Numbered from the stretch's first letter, positions 11,621 through 24,850 are shown. The stretch: DNA of 64,000 nt from Rhyacophila brunnea (GCA_022495005.1 JAGYXB010002069.1:248001-312000), one strand, 5' to 3'. The notes: generated by a model not told the origin, from the letters alone. Numbers and translations: made by a program.

Positions 11621-12281
11621 GGCTTACCATACGTCCCGGTTTGACCGGGATTGTCCCGGTTTCACACATTGGTCTCGGCGTCCCGGCCGGTTTGGCATTT
11701 TGTCCCGGCTGTTGTTCCGCGTATGAATGATTGTCGGTAGTAAATTATTATTAATTTAATTTAATAAAAAGCAAATTTTTTATTGAACTTATTCCACTTT
11801 TATTTAATATTTGAACCGGTTTTGTCTGCCTCACAGTGACATTTTCAAGGGTTTCACAATAAATAAATAAAATAATTTGTATTTCTGCTGCAGCAGACAT
11901 TTTGCACTCTTCTTTTGTACGTAGTTTAATATTATTATAAAACACTTTTTTTGTGATTAAATTTGTTTCTTTGCCCTATACCCGTCCCTGTCCCAGTTTA
12001 GAGTTTCATAATTGAACATAGTTATGCAGAAAGTAGCCAGTCTACAAAAAATAAAAAAATGAGATTTGATATAGATCAGATGCGAGAAGGTTTTCTCTAC
12101 ATTCTGCTGAAAATAGCCAAGCCGCAAAAAAATATTCTTGAAATAAAGTACTATTTTCAATTTGACATTTTTTACATATATTTTTAATAATCATGCTGTT
12201 ACTAAAGTGCCATTATCTCAGCTCGACATTATTGTGGACTGGCTACATTCTGCATAACTACGTTCAATTATGGTAAGCCTA
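11621..12281. mobile_element. hAT-like non-autonomous element, duplication ATTATATA
   Basis: GGCTTACCATA at the left matches the inverted right end TAGGCTTACCATA. The 8 bp ATTATATA flanks both sides (11613-11620, 12282-12289). The left subterminal region repeats GTCCCGG several times. Near the right end an inverted pair (GTTATGCAGAAAGTAGCC at about 12022 and its inverse near 12250) suggests an inner foldback. The duplication is AT-only, so it is somewhat less decisive than others here. Confidence 0.65.
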
Positions 12282-12326
12282 ATTATATACCTATTAAAAC
12301 TTTTTACCCGGAGCGGAGCTGGAGTA

Positions 12327-12503
12327 AGGCCCCGTCCACCGTAGATGCGTTCGGTGGAGCGTTGAGCGGCTCGCACAACTCAAACGTATAAACGTATAAC
12401 CAAAAAAAGACATTGTCTACGAACATTTTCACACACGGCTATACGTTTGAGTTGCGCGCGCCGCTCAACGCTCCGCTGAACGCGCCTACGCTGGTAGGGG
12501 CCT
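12327..12503. mobile_element. 177 bp MITE with about 70 bp inverted repeats, TA target
   Basis: AGGCCCCGTCCACCG and, inverted, AGGCCCCTACCAGCG are the ends, flanked by TA at 12325-12326 and 12504-12505. The arms share GGAGCGTTGAGCGGC and AACTCAAACGTATA. Related sequence is in the GC-rich patch near 31990. Non-coding. Confidence 0.75.
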
Positions 12504-12656
12504 TAGTATTAGGTCTGTGAATTAAACATATTCGACCAAAATGCCGTATCTCGTAGTAGATAAGTGAAATATTTGGTTTTACTCTATTCCCAAAATCTTA
12601 CCATCTTTTGAGAATTTTCTCGGAACCCTGGTTTAGCATCTATCAGCTATCGGCTA

Positions 12657-13185
12657 CAGTGACGTTCCTAGACAAAATGCCGCCCCTAGGCAGTGCCAAA
12701 ATGCCGCGCACATTTTTCATACAATATTTTTTATCACCTTTCATGACTCCAATATCTAAGAAATATGTTCTAATATATTCTGTAATGATATGTTTAGTTT
12801 GAGATCGCAAAGGTTTAGGCACTATTAAATCGATAGTATACAGATAATAGATAGACCCGGAGTGGTGGGTGGGGCGCTCTGTAAGAGGAGGTTGCATCTT
12901 TAATATCGACGACCAACGCAACTTCCGTGCATACTGGTTAATAACTCAGACTGTATTAATTATTCGCAAATTTGCACGTGTCGTTTCTGGTCACCAAGGA
13001 CGTCGAATGTCAACGGAAGTATACTAGACATCGCGAATCCAACAAAACCAGGGAGCTGATTTTTTAAAAATAATAATAGCTATTTATATAATATATTCCA
13101 AATGATTCTCCTTTATTTGCCGTCCTTCATGTAACTGCCGCCCCCAAGCGACGCTTAATCTGCCTACCCCCACGGGACGTCACTG
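12657..13185. mobile_element. Non-autonomous hAT of the CAGTGACGTCC family, duplication ATCGGCTA
   Basis: Both ends match CAGTGACGT. The perfect 8 bp ATCGGCTA lies at 12649-12656 and 13186-13193. This 529 bp copy is the only complete member in the window and anchors the interpretation of the single ends at 8310, 9220, 13450, 15264 and 35242 as hAT-like. There is no usable reading frame. Confidence 0.88.
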
Positions 13186-13317
13186 ATCGGCTACGTTATT
13201 AGATTTGCTCTATAATCTCCACAAAAATCACCCGGTGTATGCCCGACAAAATGGGTGCATAGCGGTTGTATCACGGACTGGTTTGGTCACTACTTCAATC
13301 CAAGTATCTATTTTCTA

Positions 13318-13697
13318 ATTACTAAATTTAATAACACCAGCACTAGACCACCGGCCTTGTAATACTTTAATGTACACAGGTATTTCAATATCGTCCATAT
13401 TCGATAATCCGATCGATGAAGAGTTCCCGAAATATATCGTCTCCGTCGGCAGTGACGTCCCGCGGGGGTAGGCGGGTCGTGCGTTGCACAGTGGCGGCAC
13501 ATTACGAAGGGTGGCGAATGAAGGAACGGATACAAATATGATAACTTTTGAGAGCAGTACCTACCTAGCTGTTTTCTCTTCGTTAGAAAGTATCGACATT
13601 TTAGTTGGTTTAAAAAAATATGTATTTAATACCTACCAATTTTAATACATATTGTAAAAGCAGTTTATCGCACAGGCAACATTTTCGCAATGGTGCC
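13318..13697 (+). repeat. Direct repeat copy A, about 375 bp
   Basis: Nearly identical to 15133-15502, with only a handful of single-base differences seen by eye. A CAGTGACGTCC hAT-type end starts within it at 13450. Because the match also covers 130 bp left of that end, the repeat was copied as a block and not as a single transposon. The short minus-strand frames over it have no recognised domain. Confidence 0.8.
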
Positions 13698-13989
13698 TCC
13701 AAACCTGTCAAGAGCCATAGGCCTCCACGTACCTAAAACTACCACTATTTGATAGTATATTTTATAGAAATGCTCTAATAGTCTTTATATTAATTTAAAG
13801 ATTTTTGATATAGGTATTTATTTGTCTGTGTAAAATAACCGAAAATAAATAATAAATAGGCAAGTATCCACATAACCTAACAGGTTACCTTACCATTTTG
13901 TAGACAATTTGAAACTAAAAATAAAGGAAATGTCTTGATTAAGGGCGGCACTATGTCTAGGGACGTAAACGTTAATCTTCTATCAAGAC

Positions 13990-14200
13990 CAGTGTTGCCA
14001 TATTTTTCTATGCTGATTATAGTACAAAGGCGTAAAAATTATAGTATTTCAGATAAAAATATAGTACAGGAACATTTTTCGCCTCAAATCCCTTAAAATT
14101 ATAGTATTTTGGCATATTTGGCGTAAAATTATAGTATTTTACATTTTTCGCCGAATCAAAATTGTATTGTACTATAATTATAGTACGGTTGGCAACACTG
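13990..14200. mobile_element. 211 bp MITE with CAGTGTTGCCA ends
   Basis: CAGTGTTGCCA at both ends as an inverted repeat. The interior repeats AAATTATAGTATTT-like blocks about five times. hAT-like ends are likely, but the flanks (ATCAAGAC versus AATTCAAGAC) do not give a clean 8 bp duplication. Confidence 0.6.
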
Positions 14201-15077
14201 AATTCAAGACAGACTTTATTTTTTTAGACACATTGTGATTTAATTCTGTGTTACCTGGAGTCCTGAATAGTATCAAAGCCTAGTCAGCTTTGTGATAGTA
14301 TGACGGTTACATGTAAGTTGTACGTATGCAGTTCTTCGTGTGACACTTATTCGTGCGCCGCAGTACGTGAAACATGAGTTCGTGCAACATTTAATCAAAT
14401 GACGAGTTCTTCGTTGAACATTTCACCGTGGAATGTGTATTCTACAACATGTGGCGCTAGTTTGCTGTTCCAATTAGATTCAATACAAATTTTATGAGAT
14501 GTCTTTATTGCTTTTATATAATTCAATGTTGAAACTACATAAGTAATATACCTATACGATGTGATTGTATTTATAATCTACTTACCTACATATTTTTTAA
14601 TGTGTGTTCCTTGTATTACGTTGGTTTTATTACGTATTCTTAAGTGTTTTATTTAGACATTAATATTGTAAGTTACCGAAATAGCAATATTTTGTTAAAT
14701 ATTATAAATAAATAATATTATATTTATAATTCTCTGCGTAATATATTAGTATTAGCTAGTATTAGTATATTAGTAAGTAATATTGCACATGGTATAAATA
14801 ATTATCAACAGCTATTGGTGGTAATTGGTAAAATATTATATTAGGAGATTATCTTTATTATTAGAATATTATGGTTTCAAATGTTTTATTCAGATTCCTA
14901 TAATCTTACCAAAACATTTGAAAAAAAAAATATGTGAAAAATGTTCTCTTATTGTATTAATATGTATATTTATATTAACTTACTGTATTCTGTTTACTAA
15001 GTATTCACACATACATGATTTATAAATAATAATATGTTATGTTTAATACACTTACGTTATAGGTTACTTTTGTTCAA

Positions 15078-15131
15078 TGAATCCCATCGCACATGGGCAT
15101 TGAGGGAAATGAAAGGGCAGAGGATCTGGGA
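15078..15131 (+). pseudogene. Fragment of a LINE RNase H domain
   Basis: The frame reads IPSHMGIEGNERAEDLG, the conserved PSHxGIxGNExAD block of retrotransposon RNase H. An in-frame TGA stands just before it where Trp is usual. Only this short block is preserved, next to direct repeat copy B. Confidence 0.6.
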
Positions 15132-15132
15132 T

Positions 15133-15502
15133 TTACTAAATTTAATAACACCAGCACTAGACCACCGGCCTTGTAATACTTTAATGTACACAGGTATTTC
15201 AATATCGTCCATATTCGATAATCCGATCGATGAAGAGTTCCCGAAATATATCGTCTCCGTCGGCAGTGACGTCCCGCGGGGGTAGGCGGGTCGTGCGTTG
15301 CACAGTGGCGGCACATTACGAAGGGTGGCGAATGAAGGAACGGATACAAATATGATAACTTTTGAGAGCAGTACCTACCTAGCTGTTTTCTCTTTGTTAG
15401 AAAGTATCGACATTTTAGTTGGTTTAAAAAATATGTATTTAATACCTACCAATTTTAATACCTATTGTAAAAGCAGTTTATCGCACAGGCAACATTTTCG
15501 CA
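15133..15502 (+). repeat. Direct repeat copy B, inside the foldback
   Basis: Near-identical to 13318-13697. The copies diverge abruptly at both ends (LINE remnant on the left here, different sequence after GCAACATTTTCGCAA on the right). This one therefore looks like a captured or duplicated segment lodged between the foldback arms. Confidence 0.8.
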
Positions 15503-16932
15503 AATTTTCAAAAATTGCTTGATTTTTTAGTCTCGTCCAAATTATTTACATGTATTAAAAACAACAAAAACATCTATAGTGGCATCATTATTGTTAAAAT
15601 TATCAATTAACAAGTCTGAACGGTATTAAACAATCGCTTGTACTGGAACTAGCTAAATAATTAACATTTTTGCTCCAAAGCGCAATACATTGGGCTCCAT
15701 TGAATGGAAATTATATTAATAAACAAACTTTTTACAAAAAATGTTGTCACTTGTTAGCCATTCGCCCAACCCATTGGGTCTTTACGCTACTACGTACTTA
15801 TCTATAAAAATCATTAATATCCTAAATGAATTAAATAACAACATGTATCTATAGCAAAAGTTAAAATAGGTAGGTATTGCCATCTTTGTATTTTAAATAA
15901 TACCTACTTACTAAAGGTTTCAAGTCCATTGTCCACACGCAAAATTTATGTGTATAAGAAACATTTGATCTGGTTTTATATACAAATATAAATATACATA
16001 TTAATACAATAAGAGAACATTTTTCACATATTTTTTTTATCAAATGTTTTGGTAAGATTATAGGAATCTGAATAAAACATTTGAAACCATAATATTCTAA
16101 TAATAAAGATAATCTCCTAATATAATATTTTACCAATTACCACCAATAGCTGTTGATAATTTATACCATTAAAGTGCAATATTACTTACTAATATATTAC
16201 GCAGGGAATTATAAATATAATATTATTTATTTATAATATTTAACAAAATATTGCTATTTCGGTAACTTACAATATTAATGTCTAAATAAAACACTTAAGA
16301 ATACGTAATAAAACCAACGTAATACAAGGAACACACATTAAAAAATATGTAGGTAAGTAGATTATGAATACAATCACATCGTATAGGTATATTACTTATG
16401 TAGTTTCAACATTAAATTATATAAAAGCAATAAAGACATCTCATAAAATTCGTATTGAATCTAATTGGAACAGCAAACTAGCGCCACATGTTGTAGAATA
16501 CACATTCCACGGTGAAATGCATTCCACGGTGAAATCTTCAACGAAGAACTCGTCAACGAAGAACTCGTCATTTGATTAAATGTTGCACGAACTCATGTTT
16601 CACGTACTGCGGCACACGAATAAGTGTTCTACGTTGAACTGTTTACGTACAAAGTTCCGGATACGAGTATGACTACTGTAGTACCTACACATCTTGTATT
16701 ACAGTTGTCGGCAACCTACGTACCTACACTGAAGTGTCACATAATTTAAAAGTATACTTCTTTGGCATAATAAAACAAAAACAAAACTTGTGATAATCCT
16801 AGATTCTTCGACTAGCTCTGGCGTGGTAATTTAGAATCAGGTTCACAAAATAAATAAAAGTGTTTCTTTGGTTCATCAAACTATCCAAATTATTTGTTTT
16901 TCTTATTGGTAGGAATGTGAAATGGAGTGCAG

Positions 16933-17401
16933 CTGGTTTAAAATTATCTTGTTGCTTCATTCCGTATTTATTAATATTATTTACTATTGCTATTTTAATT
17001 ATCTTGTTAAACTACACTTCAGAATAAGGGCCGCTTATTAGAGCTCCGCTGGTTTAAAATTATTTTATTGCTTCATTCCGTAAATATTAATAATATTTAA
17101 TATTACTATTGTAATTATCTTATCAAATTACACACTCAGAAAAATGGCCGCTTATTGGAGCGCCGCTGGTTTAAAATTATTTTATTGCTTCATTCCGTAA
17201 TTATTAATATTATTTAACATTACTATTTCAATTACCTTGTTAAATTATACACTCAGAAAAGGGGCCGCTTATTGGAGCGCCGCTAGTTCAAACCTATTTT
17301 ATTGCTTAATTCCGTAAAATTATTAATAACATTTATTATTACTCTTTTAATTATCTTGTTAAATTACACACTCAGGAAAAGAGCCGCTTATTGGAGCGCC
17401 G
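16933..17401. repeat. Minisatellite, four units of 116-119 bp
   Basis: Units start with CTGGTTTAAAATTATTTTATTG at 16933, 17049, 17166 and 17283, and a short fifth start lies at 17402. Each ends GCCGCTTATTGGAGCGCCG, and the first unit is the most diverged. Single partial copies occur at about 49632-49690 and, inverted, about 43855-43900. Both of those lie inside or beside GAAGTTATACTTC elements, and 16747-16816 resembles the start of the same element, so this is a tandem expansion within one transposon family. Confidence 0.85.
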
Positions 17402-17819
17402 CTGGTTTAACATGTACCCTTGAGACCGAAATGAATAATATAATCATAATAATAATTATTTACCAACTCAACATTCACAAAATTTATTTATTTTTTGATA
17501 TATAATTTTACTCATAATAACAATACTTACATAAATATAGCCTCAAATCTTGATACACAATCTTTACAATGAAAAATAAACATACACTCCAATATAAATA
17601 AAGTTTTATGAATAATGTTAGGAAAGTCAACAAAAACAAATTTGAATCCGCCTAACACAACGATAAATATTTAAAAGTATAACGCAACGCTGATTGCAAT
17701 ATAAATTATAAAAAAAATACATTTTGGAGGAATACCTAGTGATCAAACTTGTAACTATGTTATATATTAATAAAATAAATATTTGACTATAATAATTAAT
17801 AATAAACACATCTTAGAAT
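17402..17819. other. AT-rich stretch, nothing recognised
   Basis: Simple AT-rich sequence with TAATAATTAT runs. Short frames on both strands lack recognisable content. Confidence 0.4.
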
Positions 17820-18680
17820 ATACAATACGATTGCCAATTCAGATCAATGTGAAATTTTTTCATACATAAGATTCTATCTGGGAGTTAATTTCACGTTTTA
17901 GTTATTTGGTATAGTATCAAATTAAAATTTCTATATTTAATCTGTAATAATTAATGCGCAATAATTAATCTGTGGCGTTCTAAAATTTGATAATATAGGT
18001 CTGGACAAATACGAACTATAAGTGCGAGTGAGAAAGCATTCGGCAAGATTATATCTCTGCAATATGCGTTAAACTTGTTAGAGTAAGAAAGAATTTCTAC
18101 GGCTGAATTAAATATTTTTTGTAAACGTCGCCGGTAAATACGGATTTGATTGACTACATTCACTTAAAAACTGCGAGCACGTGTTGCTGAAATTTTTTGA
18201 TTTTGTGTTAAGTAATTATTTTTAGTTAATTTGGTAGAAAATATGGTTAACTATGTTGTGTTTAAATTTGGTAGTCGTACTCGGAAGCAACATGATGGTA
18301 TAACGTTTAATAGTTAAGTTAATAATAATAAAATAATTGAGGTTCTACTGTGTGTTATACACAAGAAACACTGCTTCATTTTGCCGAACAATAGGCGCTC
18401 TCTATCTAATATCATTAATCTGAGTATTGAACCCTTAATTCTACAGAATTGAAGCTTGGTATTATTTTAATACTCTGAGATTAAACGTTATTTTATAGTA
18501 GGTATACCTAATAAAATATACCTTCCCATTTAGTGACACTCGTGTCATATGTTGTTAACCACTGGGCGTGATGTCACGAGTAGGATCTCATTCATTAGTG
18601 CTGTCCACGATTTGCAATAAAAATGATTAACAGAAAAAAATGCATTCGAAATACCGAGGTTTTTCATTTCCCACACCTTA

Positions 18681-21600
18681 GGCTGCGCGCACACGGCAAA
18701 GCGAAGTTTCGGATTCATCCGCCAAACGACGTTTGCGTTTTATTTGCGAGCCGATTGCGTTTTATTTACGAGCCGATTGCGTTTTAAATGCGTTAATATT
18801 TCGACAATGCTGTCCAAGAGAAAACACGGTTTTCAAGGGGATTCATAAACGCCTTTTTTTGAAACTTCACCCTGCTGCGAGAGTATTTATCTTTCATTAC
18901 AGTGGCGTACAAGGATAAATAAATCAATATAAAATCAGTACATAATATTGCATTATACCTACATTTATTTTCCCACTATTGCTTCTTTTGGAGCTGGACT
19001 GTTTTATATCGAAAGCGTTTTGAAAATTACCTATTGTTGAGCCTATTATATACCATCATCATCAATACTATCGACCGAGGGTACTTGATGGAGTTTGAAT
19101 TTAAATTCTAATTGATTTAAGTTTTGTACTATTATTATTTATTAATAAATTATTAATAAAGATTTTTTTTATCCTGTTTGCTCCTGTCCTTGGAGCGTCG
19201 ACAGGCTATGCGACATATCGTATGAGGTATCTCAACCAATCCCGATCGACCTGTATACATCACGCGATGTATCTAACCCTTTAAGGTTGACTGACTAATA
19301 TTATTATAATTAATACTACTTATTTAATATTATTATTATATTTGAATGGTAGCTAGGAGGAGGGTTACTTACTTATTCAAGACCAGCTGACTAATAGACT
19401 GGAGGGCGATGATCCGGTCTTTTCGTACCCTAGAGGGGCCGTTTGCTGAAGGCAGACAGTTCTGTCGGTATTAATAGGTACAAGTTATCTATTTAGCCGC
19501 TACAGTACCATATTCAATTACATATTCAAAAAAAGTTGGTAGTTATGAATTCAAAACACCTTTCATAAAAAATAGATTGAAATATTAGTAGGTACACTAA
19601 CACGAAATTACCTGATATAGTCTCATTACAATAGCTATCTTTTTAATATGTAGCTATTGAATTCTAAACAATAATATTCTATTGGAAATATGAACAGATT
19701 TTAAGGGGAGATATTTCAAATGTTTATGAATAATATGTTTTAAATGTTTATTTAATAAAAGATACAATAGGTATAATAATATATTACATTGTTCTAACAA
19801 ATTATATACAAAAAACCTATAAAATATTTTAATTAAATTATATCTGTTTTCCCCATTGCATTAACGCCACTGTGAAATTCTTGATGACACTAATTAAGAA
19901 AGAAGGAAGATTTTTTAATTTTTTCGGACTAAAGTAATAAATTATGTCATACAATATGTGCCTTATTGTGTTCGACAAACAAGAATTTATTTATTGCACT
20001 ATCCGAAGAATTAAAAAAAAACTTTTTTTTGTCGCCAGTGGCGAACTAAGAAAAATAAAATATAAAAATATAATATGTAAACATTACCTACATAATTATT
20101 AAGTATTTACTTTTTACCATTTTACCTATATTTATTTTTTCCACTATTGCTTGATTTGGAATAGAATTCTGTTATATTATATCGAAAGCGTTTTTTAATT
20201 TGATGATATTTTCATAGTGTAGAAATTATTTTTAATGACTTTCATGCGGATTTTTGTTAGCTATACGCAAATGCAGACATAGTCCAAATAAGCATTAAGC
20301 ATTCAAGTGAATCTTTCTGGTTGCAAACAATTCATCATGACTTCGACAACAATAACAATACAGAACACGATAAAACAGAACAGCCAGGTTTTCTCCAGGT
20401 GTTCTGTTTTGTCACTGTCCTGTTTTGTCATGGAACCATTTTTTTAATGAAAAATACCCACTCATCCGGTCATGAGTTTGTCATTGGTAAATAAAATTTA
20501 TTAGGCCTTTCTGAACATAATTATGTGGTTAATCAGTAATATTTCTTAATACGCGCCCCCATAAATTTCAGCTTTCAAAAGTTCGGTCCTGGCCTAAATG
20601 GGAAGATTTAAAAGAACATGTGGTAGGTAGTATATTCATGGCACGTATTGTATGACATAATTAATTACTCAATTGCTTCAGTGGCGTTCATGCAATGTAG
20701 AGCAACAGATATAATTTAATTAAAATATTTTATAGATTTTACTGTAGCGGGTGAATAGATAAATTATCTAAATTTTGTTATCAATTAATCGCAAATAATA
20801 TATTATAACACGAAAACAATAATTAATATAAATATACATGTACCTACACAAGTACACAGGAACATACCTATCGATAGTAGTAGGAAGGTATTCATTATTC
20901 TCACTTCAATATGTTATTATTGGCACCCGTTTCCATTTTAGTGTATCTATAGAAGATAAAAGTGTCAACTAATAAAAAAAATAATTAAAGAAGTACATAC
21001 TTACTACAAAATAAATAATAATGGTTTAGTTTACCTTATAGTTATGGCGAGCCTTCACGCTTAAAAACAGATTAAATTTAATAAAAATATTTTATAGATT
21101 CGATACCTACATAAAGATTCTACAATCATAAAAAGGAGGCATGATTCTATTAAAGATACATACTTATTTAATATCGAATATAACCAAATGCACACCTACT
21201 TGTATTCTTCCCAAAAGAATGGTGTTATTTTAAATATGTATTTCATAATAATATGAATAGGTAGGTGGGTAATTCAATACGTATCTATAGGTACTTATAT
21301 AAATATTTTCGGTATAGGTATATAGGTATTCATCAAAAATTATTTAAATTTGCATATTGCGAACTATACCTTAACATTGTTTATTCGTTTTTTTTATTTA
21401 GTGAGTAGTTACAGTTGGTGACATCTCTCATTAGTTAATATTATTAAACTCCCAACATATTGCACAACGAGAAAACTATTGTTTACGAGAAATGACATTT
21501 AATACGCTTACCTACCGAATGTATTAATCGTATTTACAACGGGTTTTTTTAGAAACACTGCAAATATTCAAATTATTCAAAATGTTATGTTTTTATACTT

Positions 21601-22752
21601 CATCATTTACTTAGTAGGTATCTAGGTAATAAGGTTTTTACCCTTTCTTCGTGTATTAAGTTATAATCTTTTTTATTGTAGCTAGAATTTGATGTCAATG
21701 TGTATTTGCCATTGGCGAGTGCGCAAAATGTTGAAAGGCAAAAGCCTGATCGCAAAAAAATACTCAAGTGGAATAGTACAAAACTTAAATTAATTAGAAT
21801 TTAAATTCAAACTCCATCAAGTACCCTCGGTTGATAGTATTAATCAGACAAAGTTTATGATGATACATACAAGGCTCAATAATAGGTAATTTTAAAAACG
21901 CTTTCGATATAAAATAGTCCAGTTCCAAAAGAAGCAATAGTGGGAAAATAAATGTAGGTACAGTGGCGAAGGGTGCAGGTAAGCTGTTAAGGTCCGCCAT
22001 AAATAGTGCACATTAACCTTTTTCAGTCAATTGTATATGTTCTTATTGAAATACGACTACAATTTACAGATGGTATTGGTTGGATTTTAAAAATCAATTA
22101 AGCCCTGTCTTACCAAACCATAATAGTATTGGTATATTTTAGGCGATATGACAAAATTATGCACATTTTTTCATTCTTACTTATTTTTTTAACTTTAGAA
22201 TAAAAATACGTATCACACATATTGTAAGTTCATTTTTTTAATTCATCAAGCTATGCCTAAACCAAACTGTAATAGATAAATTGTATTATCCTATCTATAA
22301 AATATCCAAATTTATGTTAGATTTCGTATTTTTTTACTATTATATATTATGGCTTTCGGTCGATAGTATTGATGATGATGGTATATAATAGGCTCAACAA
22401 TAGGTAATTTTCAAAACGCTTTCAATATAAAACAGTCCAGCTCCAAAAGAAGCAATAGTGGGAAAATAAATGTAGGTATAATGCAATATTATGTACTGAT
22501 TTTATATTGATTTATTTATCCTTGTACGCCACTGTAATGAAAGATAAATACTCTCGCAGCAGGGTGCAGTTTCAAAAAAGGCGTTTATGAATCCCCTTGA
22601 AAACCGTGTTTTCTCTTGGACAGCATTGTCGAAATATTAACGCATTTAAAACGCAATCGGCTCGTAAATAAAACGCAATCGGCTCGCAAATAAAACGCAA
22701 ACGTCGTTTGGCGGATGAATCCGAAACTTCGCTTTGCCGTGTGCGCGCAGCC
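18681..22752. mobile_element. PIF/Harbinger-like composite element, target duplication TTA
   Basis: Ends GGCTGCGCGCACACGGC are perfect inverted repeats, flanked by TTA at 18678-18680 and 22753-22755. The terminal inverted repeats extend about 400 bp (to about 19080 and from about 22350) and look nearly identical, which implies recent movement. The interior has a partial third copy of the inner terminal sequence (about 21790-21990, inverted), an inner inverted pair (about 19490-19880 against 20680-20770) and TGTTCTGTTTTGTCA repeats near 20400. No transposase or Myb frame was found, so it is non-autonomous. It lies within duplication unit 1 and is absent from unit 3. Confidence 0.8.
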
Positions 22753-22755
22753 TTA

Positions 22756-23046
22756 CCGGGCCAATCCGCCCCTGGTAATTCGTATTGTTTTTTTTTTTTT
22801 TTTAAATTTTGTGTTTATTAAACGGTCTCCAGACGTTCTGACTTGGTTAGCCATCATTCTAGTACCTTTGTTAAAGTTTATGGTTATCCAAGCACATTGG
22901 CTGTTGCCTACATACTTTCCGATTTTGTCAGTTGTCCCGATACTGACCAAATTGGTCGAACGGCCGACGAAAACGGAGCATCCGGAGAGCTTATTAGTTT
23001 TGATATCATATTATATTCCATTAATTTTATTTCTGAACATTGTTGA
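22756..23046. other. Unassigned spacer with a poly-T run
   Basis: A 16-base T run lies near 22787. The plus frame of 113 codons over 22715-23056 is hydrophobic by composition and begins inside the Harbinger end. I see no gene here. Confidence 0.4.
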
Positions 23047-24814
23047 ATATAGGTAGTAGGTATTTAAGTAGCAGCTATAATTAGGCAAGATTATAGGTTT
23101 TTTAAAGAACCGGAACGGTTCAAAACAATTCAAAATCTCCACTGTAACTGAACCTGAAATAATAATTGTTTTTTCTAACGGTTCTGATTTTAATAACTTA
23201 TGAAAATAATTATTACCGACCATAAGCAGAAAAATACCGTTTATTAAATTTATTCTTAACCTTTTTTAACTTTATTTAAATTATAATGGAATTTTAAAAT
23301 AAATTTATTTTTCAAATTCGGTGCCGTAAATGCGGCATTAGAAATTTGAGTGTAAGGAAAATTATTTCTGACGATGGCAACAAGTCAAACGTTAAAATAA
23401 TTTTACTGTTTTTGACATTGCCCGGTTGCTGGTTTGTTGGTGTTTTGTACTGATGTTAAATAAAATTGTTATTATCGTGTGTTCTCAATACAATTCATAT
23501 TTTAAAACTTGAAATCATTATTCTAAACCAGGCAATCAGTAGTTTACACGATCTATATTGTGTCAAAAGCAAGTTGTGTTGTCAAGTAACATGCATAACC
23601 CTGAATATTATTAATTGTATTGTGAGAGATTCAAATATCGACCAGCGCCTTATACAATGATGTTACTATGAAAGAATTCGCAAAAGTTGGAGCTTGAATT
23701 GACAAAATTCCTAATGAAAATTAAGAAAATATATTATGAACAATTTTTATATTATCTTATGCCACGATATTGAGACCACCACGAAAAGCCTCCGAGAACG
23801 CATATCGCACCCCGAAGTCGTCTGTTTCATCCAAGTTACACCTAATGTTTCAAAGGAGTTTTAAAGAAAAAATGGATCTGCGGTGTCATAGATCATCTCA
23901 ATTGGACTTCTTCATTCTGATGACGCTATTATCTTTGAACTATTTTACTGACGTCATCGATTAGTAAATCTTTCTCAATATGTGCATTAAGTTGAGCACC
24001 AAAGTTGCCTTTGAATATTTGAAATTGATTCGTTTACAACAAGAGAAAAACGCAAATATTATAAATAAATACAAAGATATTCTGTATGTGTATACTTAGA
24101 TGCAGTGCTATGGTGAATATGCTGGGTGAACCAAACAGTGCCTATCTGTGAGGTTAAAGAGATTTGTGAGGGTTAACCACTGTGACGGAATATGCGTAGA
24201 ATTTCCCATTCTCAGGCGGCATCCAGAATACATGTCCCAGCCACGTGAAGTGTATTTCGTGATCACATCTGTTACCGAGGACTGACATGTTAGGTTACAA
24301 ACTTGGGTGTTTGTACTGGTTACTTGTAAATTGTACGTAAAACATTTCACCGTCCTATTGGAAAGATGACTGTATAGTATACGGTCTCCAATGTTATTGG
24401 ATTCCAAATGAACATTAATCCAATTTTCATAGTTGATTTTGGCAAAATTCAAGAATGAAAACCTAACCTAACCCAACAAATAATACGGTTGATTGGCTAT
24501 TTTCAAAATTTATTTGGCTCCCTGTAAAGTGTAAACCGACAACAACCGTGCTTTATTTAGACATGAATTTGAAGTTAGTAAGTACTAAACGATCAAAAGA
24601 GGCTGGACAGTCTTTAATGTACGGCCATATATTTCCGATACAACATTCCACGGTTAAATGTGATACGGGGAACTGCATACGTACAAGTTTCCGGACACAT
24701 AGTATGTTAATAGGCTTGTCATTTACAAGTCAGATAAAATGCGTAGACAGTACTTACGTAAGAGAAACTCCGTTGAATAGACTTTCATATACCCTCCAGT
24801 AAAGGACCCTGTAC

Positions 24815-24840
24815 TATATACTAGGTGACGTGTATCAGTC
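24815..24840 (+). promoter_or_regulatory. Possible core promoter of gene 1 (TATA-like plus initiator-like)
   Basis: TATATA at 24815-24820 is followed by TCAGTC at 24835-24840, similar to the arthropod initiator TCAGT, 14 bases before the ATG. The same block is present in units 2 and 3. The spacing is shorter than the usual 30 bases, so this is tentative. The AG in TATCAG could equally be a splice acceptor. Confidence 0.25.
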
Positions 24841-24850
24841 TGTCGCAATA

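Larger units (their letters stand above)
14330..16630. repeat. 2.3 kb foldback: arms of about 650 bp around a 1 kb centre
   Basis: About 14330-14978 and about 15988-16630 are close inverse copies; for example ATGGTTTCAAATGTTTTATTC at 14871 is found inverted near 16070. The centre holds a LINE RNase H fragment and direct repeat copy B. The right arm has local duplications (CATTCCACGGTGAAAT twice, TCAACGAAGAACTCG twice) that the left lacks. No transposase is present. The outer sequence resembles the GTAAATTGTACGTA blocks seen upstream of the zinc-finger genes. Confidence 0.75.

Noticed and set aside
22715..23056. 113-codon plus-strand frame, hydrophobic
   Set aside because: It begins inside the Harbinger terminal repeat, crosses a poly-T run that creates the FFFF stretch, and overlaps another open frame of similar length. 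No domain is recognised.
24830..24850. Start of gene 1 seven codons upstream of the ATG (and similarly for genes 2 and 3)
   Set aside because: The upstream codon is GTG. The first ATG is the one conserved across all four paralogues, and an in-frame stop lies at 24800 in gene 1.
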